Assembly: GCA_030637135.1 (NCBI GenBank)
Contig: DAOVVO010000073.1
Span: forward strand, 1 to 6,837
DNA from: Nitrospirota bacterium
GTDB taxonomy: Bacteria; Nitrospirota; Thermodesulfovibrionia; UBA6902; BMS3Bbin08
Length of the DNA: 6,837 nt
Direction of reading: 5' to 3'
Part shown: positions 1-4,472 of the stretch, piece after piece
Layout of the letters: every line of letters starts with the position of its first letter
How positions within the stretch are numbered: the first letter of the stretch is position 1
The notes under the pieces: generated by a model
What the model was told of the DNA's origin: nothing
What the model saw: the letters and a program-made list of their open reading frames with translations, nothing else
The model's database searches: none
Position numbers and translations under genes: made by a program

Positions 1-29
1 AAATTTAAGTTGTAAATTACTTTTGAAGA

Positions 30-60
30 GGCTTGGTCATTGCAAGCCCTTTTCCTTTTT
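30..60 (+). terminator. Candidate intrinsic terminator of a gene left of the window
   Basis: GGCTTG (30-35) pairs perfectly with CAAGCC (43-48) across a 7-nt loop, and a pyrimidine/T-rich tail (CTTTTCCTTTTT) follows directly. The tail is on the plus side only, so it would stop a plus-strand gene entering from the left, convergent with htpG. The stem is only 6 bp, so confidence is moderate. Confidence 0.45.
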
Positions 61-136
61 ATTTATTTCATTCCGTAATCAATAAATTTTCATCACGCTC
101 AAATCATTTAGTAGTAGGTGTTATCAACGTACTGAA

Positions 137-177
137 ACAAGATAAGAAGATGTCTGCAAAGTGGAATTCTGACATCT
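137..177 (-). terminator. Weak candidate htpG terminator
   Basis: Read on the minus strand just after the htpG stop codon, AGATGTC (177-171) pairs with GACATCT (154-148) over a 16-nt loop, then comes a T-rich but interrupted tail (TTCTTATCTTG). The position suits htpG termination. The long loop and broken T tract make it weak. Confidence 0.35.
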
Positions 178-186
178 AAATATACA

Positions 187-2103
187 TTACCCGCCTTTTC
201 TCTCCACATCCTTAAGCATAAGTCTTGTTACTGCACTGGCAAAGGCGGCAGGGTCTTTTGGTTTTGATCCCTCCAGCAGGAGCGCCTGGTCATAGAGGAG
301 TCTGATATATTCCTCAAGCACTATACTCTTGGGCTCTTTTTCAAAGACTTTGTTCATGGCTTCGAAAATAGGATGTGTTGGGTTGATTTCAAGTATTCTC
401 TTATTTTCCGGTATAACCTGCCCCATTGCCTTCAGGAGTTTTTCCATATTGGGGTCTAAAGCTCCCTCATCTGCGACAAGACAGCAGGCAGTGTCTTTCA
501 GCCTTCCTGAGAGCCGTACGTCTTTTACATCTTCTTTCAGTTGGTGCTTTATCAGCTCAAGGAGCGCTCTAAATTTTTTCTCTGCCTCTCTCTTACCAGC
601 TTTTTCTGTTTTATCCAGTGAAATATCCCCTTTTATCACAGATTTTAATTTCTTTCCTTTGTATTCGGCTAAGTTCCCCATAATGAAATCGTCAATGTCA
701 TCCACCATTATCAAAACGTCATATCCCTTCTCTTTAAATGCCTCAAGGTAAGGTGATTTTATTGCTTCATCACGTGATGCACCGGTAATATAGTAAATCT
801 CTTCCTGTTTTTCCTTCATGCTGTCAACATACTCTTGGAGCGTGATATGGGTATCTGAAGGTTTCTTCAGTGACTGGTAAAGGAGAAGGTCTGCAATCTT
901 TTCTTTTCGGGAGAAATCATAGTGGATGCCCTCTTTTACTATCCTGCCGAATTCCCTATAAAATTCAAGATATTTATCGTATTCATTCTTTTTCATATCA
1001 CTCAATGTGTCGAGAATTTTCTTTGTGATATTTTTATTGATAATTTCAACCTGCCGATTAGTCTGGAGCATCTCTCTGGAGATATTAAGCGGAAGGTCTG
1101 AAGAATCAACAACACCTTTAATGAATCGGAGATACGGTGGAATGAGCTGCTCGCAATGATTCATTATCTGCACCCTTTTTACGTACAGGGCAGGTCCTAT
1201 TTTAAAGTCTTTGAAGTAGATGTTAAAAGGTTCTTTTGTGGGGAGGAATAAGAGGGCAGTAAACTCAGAAGTCCCTTCTGCCTTGAAATGAATAATCTTT
1301 GAGGGGTCTGTGAAATCATGTGAGATGTGTTTGTAGAATTCATTATACTCGCTTTCAGTAATCTCGGACTTGTCTTTCAGCCAGATTGCCTTTCTTGAAT
1401 TTAACGTTTCTTCTTCACGTATCTTCACCTTTTCGCCTTTTTTAATCTCACTTTCTTTTTCCCGCTCAACCTCCATGACAATGGGATGTTCTATGTAATC
1501 AGAATATTTTTTGACAATCCCTCTGATTTCCCATTCATCGAGATATTTTTTCTCATCTTCTTTAAGGTGCAGGATTACATCCGTACCTTTCTTCTCTTTA
1601 TCAACCTCTTCTACATTGAAAAAACCGTCTGCTTTTGACTCCCATTGTATCCCTTTCTGTCCTTTTAATCCTGCCCTTCTTGATAGAACCGTTACTTTAT
1701 CTGCAACCATAAAAGAAGAATAAAACCCTACACCAAACTGACCGATAAGCTCAGGGTTATCCTTTATCTCTTTGCTCTGCAGAAAAGCGAGGAACTCTTT
1801 TGTTCCGGAATGGGCGATGGTCCCGAGCGCTTCAATAATTTCGTCCTTTGTCATGCCAATGCCATTTTCGCTCACGGTCAGTGTTCCGGCATTTTTATCT
1901 GCTGTTATCTGTATCCTCCATTCACTCTCGTTCTCCATAATATCGCTGTCTGTCAATGATTCGTACTGTGCCCTGTCTATAGCGTCTGAGGCATTGGAGA
2001 TGAGCTCCCTCAAAAAAATCTCCTTATGTGAATACAGAGAGCGTATCATTAAATCAAGGAGCTGTTTAACCTCTGTTTTAAATTCTAAATTTTGTACGGT
2101 CAT
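187..2103 (-). CDS. htpG: Molecular chaperone HtpG (bacterial Hsp90)
   Basis: Cytosolic ATP-dependent Hsp90 chaperone, 638 residues and apparently complete (E. coli HtpG is about 624). The N-terminal GHKL ATPase domain (about 1-215) shows the ELISNASDA motif with Glu33 (general base) and Asn37 (Mg/nucleotide), the GIGMT loop at 81-85, and the lid/phosphate loop GQFGVGFYS at 121-129. The middle domain (about 235-500) carries LPLNISREMLQ with Arg343, matching the conserved arginine that senses the ATP gamma-phosphate. The rest is the dimerisation domain, ending in a Lys/Arg-rich tail. Oddity: residue 79 is Glu (codon at 1867-1869) where Hsp90 proteins almost always have Asp in DNGIGM. The ATG at 2101-2103 follows a weak GAGAGGTG ribosome-binding site with about 10 nt spacing. 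The gene is monocistronic here, with large gaps on both sides. No CIRCE operator is visible upstream. Family assignment is essentially certain. Confidence 0.98.
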   Translation of the reverse strand: MTVQNLEFKTEVKQLLDLMIRSLYSHKEIFLRELISNASDAIDRAQYESLTDSDIMENESEWRIQITADKNAGTLTVSENGIGMTKDEIIEALGTIAHSGTKEFLAFLQSKEIKDNPELIGQFGVGFYSSFMVADKVTVLSRRAGLKGQKGIQWESKADGFFNVEEVDKEKKGTDVILHLKEDEKKYLDEWEIRGIVKKYSDYIEHPIVMEVEREKESEIKKGEKVKIREEETLNSRKAIWLKDKSEITESEYNEFYKHISHDFTDPSKIIHFKAEGTSEFTALLFLPTKEPFNIYFKDFKIGPALYVKRVQIMNHCEQLIPPYLRFIKGVVDSSDLPLNISREMLQTNRQVEIINKNITKKILDTLSDMKKNEYDKYLEFYREFGRIVKEGIHYDFSRKEKIADLLLYQSLKKPSDTHITLQEYVDSMKEKQEEIYYITGASRDEAIKSPYLEAFKEKGYDVLIMVDDIDDFIMGNLAEYKGKKLKSVIKGDISLDKTEKAGKREAEKKFRALLELIKHQLKEDVKDVRLSGRLKDTACCLVADEGALDPNMEKLLKAMGQVIPENKRILEINPTHPIFEAMNKVFEKEPKSIVLEEYIRLLYDQALLLEGSKPKDPAAFASAVTRLMLKDVERKGG

Positions 2104-2162
2104 ATCTTATAAGCACCTCTCTCAGATGGTTATTGACCCAGAAAAACTGAGCATAAATTATT

Positions 2163-2192
2163 TGTATAATCAATAATTAATAAAAAAGTCAA
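2163..2192 (-). promoter_or_regulatory. Candidate sigma70-type promoter for htpG
   Basis: On the minus strand, TTGACT (2192-2187, 5 of 6 to the -35 consensus) is followed after 18 bp by TATACA (2168-2163, 4 of 6 to the -10 consensus). Transcription would start about 50 nt before the htpG ATG. The surrounding DNA is very AT-rich, so chance matches are easy. No CIRCE inverted repeat or clear heat-shock sigma-factor site was seen. Confidence 0.38.
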
Positions 2193-2342
2193 ATCCCCTT
2201 CAGAACTATGATGATATAAATCATTTCGAGTTCTTCTGATTACCTGTTATAGATAACTATAAAACAAATTAACATAGAATTCTAATAAGAGAATGATACA
2301 CAATGCCAAGGAAAGAATTCCTTCTTGTTTAAAAGAAGATGA

Positions 2343-2471
2343 GCAGGGAATAAACAATCAAAAAAACCGGGTTTTTCTTGTGCTAAAGATATTTCTGATA
2401 ATGATATCTATAGGGCAATGAAAGAGATAGAGGGATACATGAATATAACTATGAAAAACCGAAAACAGTGA
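2343..2471 (+). pseudogene. Possible remnant of a CBS-domain-type protein
   Basis: Between a TGA at 2340-2342 and a TGA at 2469-2471 lie 42 open codons that read like real protein in their middle: CAKDISDNDIYRAMKEIEGY, then MNIT. From memory this resembles a conserved stretch of some bacterial CBS-domain proteins (DIYEAMK-x-I-x-GYLDIT, usually followed by P-x-DFKE). After MNIT the expected continuation is lost (MKNRKQ, stop). There is no good start codon with a ribosome-binding site: the only internal ATG, at 2418, would give 17 residues. I read it as a decayed gene piece cut at both ends. The similarity is recalled, not computed, and chance is possible. Confidence 0.33.
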
Positions 2472-2487
2472 GAAGAGGATTTTTGCC

Positions 2488-2496
2488 TGGTATAAT
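2488..2496 (+). promoter_or_regulatory. Orphan extended -10 motif
   Basis: TGGTATAAT is a perfect extended -10 element (TGnTATAAT) on the plus strand. No good -35 hexamer stands 16-18 bp upstream, and no plus-strand gene follows before 3407. A transcript from here would run antisense into the 3' end of the SH3 gene. In AT-rich DNA a chance match is quite possible. Confidence 0.22.
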
Positions 2497-2572
2497 TCTG
2501 TCTTGCAAGAAGGGTCCAAACAAAAGATACATACTATAAGTCAGAACATTCAAAAGATAAAAAAGCGGTTAT

Positions 2573-3022
2573 TCAGTATATCCATAATAATTTTCTGAAT
2601 ATCCATCCAGTGTCATTGAATTCGTCAAGTACTTTTACCCATAAACCTTTTCTCTGTATGACTTTAAAAGATTCGTATTTTATTGCCGGGCTGAGTTTGT
2701 TTTTTTTGTAATTTTCCCCTGGTCCGCTTCTCACATTAGCTTCATCTACCTTGACTACGGCACAATCAAAATCATTGGTAACGAGCTTGCTATAAATCCA
2801 GTGGATATCGCCGTCTACGTCCTGGACCTTGTACCACTCTCCTTTTGTAGATAACCTTTTAAATGGCATGTATTTAAAAACCTCCCACGTCTTTTCATGC
2901 TGTGTTCCCGGTCCTTTTCGAAGGTTAGCTTCTGGAACATTCACACATAATGCAAGAGCGTGATTATGAACAATACATAAGACCATGAAAACGAGAAGAA
3001 AAAAACATGTTTTTTTCATCAT
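2573..3022 (-). CDS. Exported tandem SH3b-domain protein
   Basis: Small protein of 149 residues (148 if the second Met is used). Residues 1-25 look like a Sec signal peptide: KK near the start, a hydrophobic core (FFLLVFMVLCIV) and an ALA-type signal peptidase I site before LCVNV. The mature part is two bacterial SH3 (SH3_3-like) repeats, about 26-82 and 87-146. Each has the family signature (ANLRKGPGT at 32-40, ANVRSGPGE at 95-103), a GxWxKV strand (Trp63, Trp128) and a closing W-I strand (Trp75, Trp140). Cys26 and Cys87 open the two repeats in equivalent places, so they could form a disulfide; this is inference. There is no catalytic domain. Such proteins usually sit in the periplasm or envelope and may bind peptidoglycan or a partner protein; the specific role is unknown. 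The gene stands alone, divergent from the methyltransferase gene. Two consecutive ATGs follow AGGAGGA, and spacing favours the second. Confidence 0.88.
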   Translation of the reverse strand: MMKKTCFFLLVFMVLCIVHNHALALCVNVPEANLRKGPGTQHEKTWEVFKYMPFKRLSTKGEWYKVQDVDGDIHWIYSKLVTNDFDCAVVKVDEANVRSGPGENYKKNKLSPAIKYESFKVIQRKGLWVKVLDEFNDTGWIFRKLLWIY

Positions 3023-3023
3023 T

Positions 3024-3030
3024 TCCTCCT
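3024..3030 (-). promoter_or_regulatory. Ribosome-binding site of the SH3 gene, pointing to the second ATG
   Basis: The minus strand reads AGGAGGA and then, after one A, ATG ATG. AGGAGG lies only 2 nt before the first ATG (3022-3020) but 5 nt before the second (3019-3017). The second Met is therefore the more likely start, shortening the protein by one residue. Confidence 0.65.
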
Positions 3031-3213
3031 TTTAGATTTATAAAGTCTTTTTTTAATCTATTAATGTATATCAAATAGTGTATTAAATCAAAGAATCTTT
3101 TTCATTCATTATATAAATATTTAAGCTTAGTATCAATATAACGGGCAGAATTTTTTTTGTTAAGAAGAAAAACTGAGCGTTGGGACTAAAAACCATTGTT
3201 TATTGATTCCACT

Positions 3214-3277
3214 TTACCCCGTTAGAGAAAGCCACCGTCGGCGCGTACCGTTAGAGATTGTAAAATCTCTAACGGGG
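3214..3277. repeat. Three-armed palindromic repeat, copy 1
   Basis: Arm A is CCCCGTTAGAGA (3217-3228). Arm B is CCGTTAGAGATT (3248-3259). Arm C is AATCTCTAACGGGG (3264-3277). B and C form a perfect 12-bp hairpin with a GTAA loop, and A can instead pair with the last 12 bases of C. The left 18 bases (3214-3231) recur exactly at 4413-4430. It lies upstream of two divergent genes, so a terminator role is unlikely. A dispersed intergenic repeat of REP/MITE kind is the best reading; a switchable leader structure for rlmB is possible if the promoter lies upstream of it. Confidence 0.85.
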
Positions 3278-3341
3278 CTAACCTTTTATAAGGATGGATC
3301 GAAAATAGCAATGAGTATTGAGCGAAGAGTAATGTCATATG

Positions 3342-3350
3342 TGCTATAGT
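3342..3350 (+). promoter_or_regulatory. Candidate extended -10 promoter of rlmB
   Basis: TGCTATAGT matches an extended -10 element (TGnTATAAT, one mismatch). No -35 lies at standard spacing. A start near 3357 would give a leader of about 50 nt before the TTG at 3407. This also argues against translation from the TTG at 3350, which would overlap the -10. Confidence 0.35.
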
Positions 3351-3392
3351 TGTTATACCGTTACGTACCACAATATCGGATTACGATTTGTA

Positions 3393-3399
3393 AGGGGAG
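3393..3399 (+). promoter_or_regulatory. Ribosome-binding site selecting the rlmB TTG start
   Basis: AGGGGAG lies 7 nt before the TTG at 3407-3409, an ideal distance. The nearest downstream ATG (3422-3424) is 22 nt away and the upstream TTG (3350) has no such site. This decides a TTG start and a 242-residue protein. Confidence 0.7.
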
Positions 3400-3406
3400 A
3401 AAGACA

Positions 3407-4135
3407 TTGCCAAAAAAATCAATGTTTTTATACGGGAAGAATTCTGTTCTGGAGCGTTTAAAGGCTAATCCGAAAAGCATAAAAAAAATATATGTGCAGG
3501 AGAATTTTCATGCACCGCATATAATGAAAATTATAAAATCTGAACATGTCCCTTTCACATACGTTACTGAAAAAGAACTTATGAAGGTTAAACGAGCTGA
3601 CCGCCTGCAGGGTATTGTTGCAGAATCAAACATTTTTACCTATACACCCTTTAAGCATTTATTGTATACGTCTGCAGAAAAGTCTCTTTCACTTGTTTTT
3701 TTAGACGGAATAAATGACCCTCATAATTTAGGTTCTGTTATGAGAATAACAGCCTGTTTTGGCGGTTTTGCTGTTGTTATACCAAAACACGGAGCCTGCG
3801 AGGTTAATGAAACAGTGTTACATGTTGCCTCCGGGGGAGAGAATTTTGTTCCTGTATCAATGGTTACCAATCTCGCTACTGCCTTAAGAGAAGCGAGAGG
3901 CGCTGGTTACTGGGCCGTGGGCACAGTGGTTGAGGATGGGGAAGATATAAACAATGTTTCCCTGCCTTTTCCTTTGTGTCTTGTTTTAGGTTCAGAAGGG
4001 AAGGGGATTCGTTATGGTATACAGAAACAGCTTGATTTGAAAGTCACTCTTCTAATGACAGGCGCTCAGCTTTCCTTTAATGTTGCCATGGCCTGCGCTA
4101 TTTTTGGTCATGAAATAGCGAAACAGAGACCGTAA
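3407..4135 (+). CDS. rlmB: TrmH/SpoU-family rRNA 2'-O-methyltransferase (RlmB-like)
   Basis: SPOUT-class, AdoMet-dependent 2'-O-ribose methyltransferase. RlmB itself modifies a guanosine of 23S rRNA. From the TTG at 3407 the protein is 242 residues, close to E. coli RlmB (243). Residues 6-80 form the substrate-binding domain (LYGKNSVLE, then RLQGIVAE at 66-73). Residues 95-242 form the trefoil-knot catalytic domain: motif 1 LDGINDPHNLGSVMR (99-113, with the conserved Asn and catalytic Arg113), motif 2 LVLGSEGKG (192-200) and motif 3 LSFNVAM (222-228). Motif 3 differs from the usual IPM...SLNVSVA: LLM replaces IPM, Phe replaces Leu and Ala replaces Ser, though the key Asn stays. The reading frame is open back to a TTG at 3350, but only the 3407 TTG has a strong ribosome-binding site. 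An ATG at 3422 lies too far from that site. The gene is apparently monocistronic. RlmB is the best guess; another TrmH-family target is possible. Confidence 0.9.
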   Translation: MPKKSMFLYGKNSVLERLKANPKSIKKIYVQENFHAPHIMKIIKSEHVPFTYVTEKELMKVKRADRLQGIVAESNIFTYTPFKHLLYTSAEKSLSLVFLDGINDPHNLGSVMRITACFGGFAVVIPKHGACEVNETVLHVASGGENFVPVSMVTNLATALREARGAGYWAVGTVVEDGEDINNVSLPFPLCLVLGSEGKGIRYGIQKQLDLKVTLLMTGAQLSFNVAMACAIFGHEIAKQRP

Positions 4136-4187
4136 ATTGCAACAAGTTAAAATAAAATTCTAATAACCACATCACAAATTCTCTACT

Positions 4188-4268
4188 CTACGAGTCGTAG
4201 ACGAGCCATAGGCCACATCCATCCTTCGTAGCAGTACATCCGGCCGTCGTAGCCACTGCGGAGGACGG
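4188..4268. repeat. GC-rich imperfect repeat cluster
   Basis: CTACGAGTCGTAG (4188-4200) is a perfect palindrome around a central G. Two adjacent 21-bp units (4216-4236 and 4237-4257) agree at 14 of 21 positions, sharing CATCC and TCGTAGC. CCGTC (4244-4248) can pair with GACGG (4264-4268). The block is visibly richer in GC than the DNA on either side. It may be a decayed intergenic repeat; no function can be assigned. Confidence 0.45.
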
Positions 4269-4412
4269 GAAAGCTCCAATTGTAAAATTACAAAAAAATC
4301 TTTGGGATTTCATAAGTTTTGGTTATTGGTGCTTGAAAATTGGGATTTATCTGTTGTTCGCTCCGTGACTCGGAGGGTGGAGTGCTTAAGATCTGGAATC
4401 ACACATTACTCA

Positions 4413-4463
4413 TTACCCCGTTAGAGAAAGTTCATCCCATTAGAAATTTATCTCTAACGGGGT
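4413..4463. repeat. Three-armed palindromic repeat, copy 2
   Basis: ACCCCGTTAGAGA (4415-4427) and TCTCTAACGGGGT (4451-4463) are perfect 13-bp inverted repeats over a 23-bp spacer. The spacer holds CCATTAGAAATT (4437-4448), which matches arm B of copy 1 at 10 of 12 positions, so both copies have the same A-B-C layout. The right end touches the stop codon of the nuoG-like gene (4464-4466). Confidence 0.85.
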
Positions 4464-4472
4464 TTATTTTGC
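4415..4472 (+). terminator. Possible shared terminator formed by repeat copy 2
   Basis: On the plus strand the 13-bp stem is followed by TTATTTTGCT, a T-rich tract, which could end rlmB transcription about 280 nt past its stop codon. On the minus strand a hairpin lies directly after the nuoG-like stop but no T tract follows. The long loop lowers confidence; it may act mainly as a 3'-end structure. Confidence 0.42.

Larger units (their letters stand above)
2104..2572. other. 469-bp intergenic region, htpG to SH3 gene
   Basis: AT-rich DNA between two minus-strand genes. It contains the candidate htpG promoter, a short plus-strand coding-like remnant (2343-2471) and an orphan extended -10 motif (2488-2496). 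The minus strand just past the SH3 stop codon has a T6 run (in 2558-2564) without a convincing hairpin before it, so no clear terminator for the SH3 gene was found. No RNA gene was recognised. Confidence 0.7.
3023..3406. other. Divergent intergenic region between SH3 gene and rlmB
   Basis: About 380 bp serving as the 5' region of two divergent genes. The 3031-3180 part is extremely AT-rich and should hold the SH3 promoter, but no hexamer pair stands out. The middle (3214-3277) is copy 1 of the palindromic repeat. The right part holds the candidate rlmB promoter and ribosome-binding site. No RNA gene was recognised. Confidence 0.6.
4136..4463. other. 328-bp convergent intergenic region, rlmB to nuoG-like gene
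   Basis: A non-coding gap between the 3' ends of two genes. It contains an imperfect GC-rich repeat cluster (4188-4268), a small TTGTAA/TTACAA inverted repeat (4280-4293), two TTGGGATTT words 38 bp apart (4302-4310, 4340-4348), a CTCCG/CGGAG hairpin (4361-4375) and copy 2 of the palindromic repeat (4413-4463). There is no hairpin with a T tract directly after the rlmB stop codon. No convincing gene is present. Confidence 0.65.

Noticed and set aside
329..751. Plus-strand open frame of 140 codons
   Set aside because: Lies entirely antisense to htpG, is Ser/Phe-rich as expected of a complement frame, and has no recognisable domain.
1772..2176. Plus-strand open frame of 134 codons over the htpG start
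   Set aside because: Antisense shadow of the conserved ATPase domain; no family features.
2104..2300. CIRCE/HrcA operator for htpG
   Set aside because: No TTAGCACTC-N9-GAGTGCTAA-like inverted repeat was found upstream of htpG.
2942..2950. Lipobox in the SH3 protein (ALALC)
   Set aside because: Leu directly before Cys does not fit a lipobox, which needs a small residue there; an ALA signal peptidase I site one residue earlier fits better.
3214..3277. CRISPR-like repeats
   Set aside because: The repeated arms are too short and irregularly spaced, with palindromic arms instead of repeat-spacer units, and no cas gene is present.
3214..4463. Composite mobile element bounded by the two palindromic repeats
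   Set aside because: The enclosed gene is a normal housekeeping methyltransferase, there is no transposase and no target duplication can be seen. The copies look like independent intergenic repeats.
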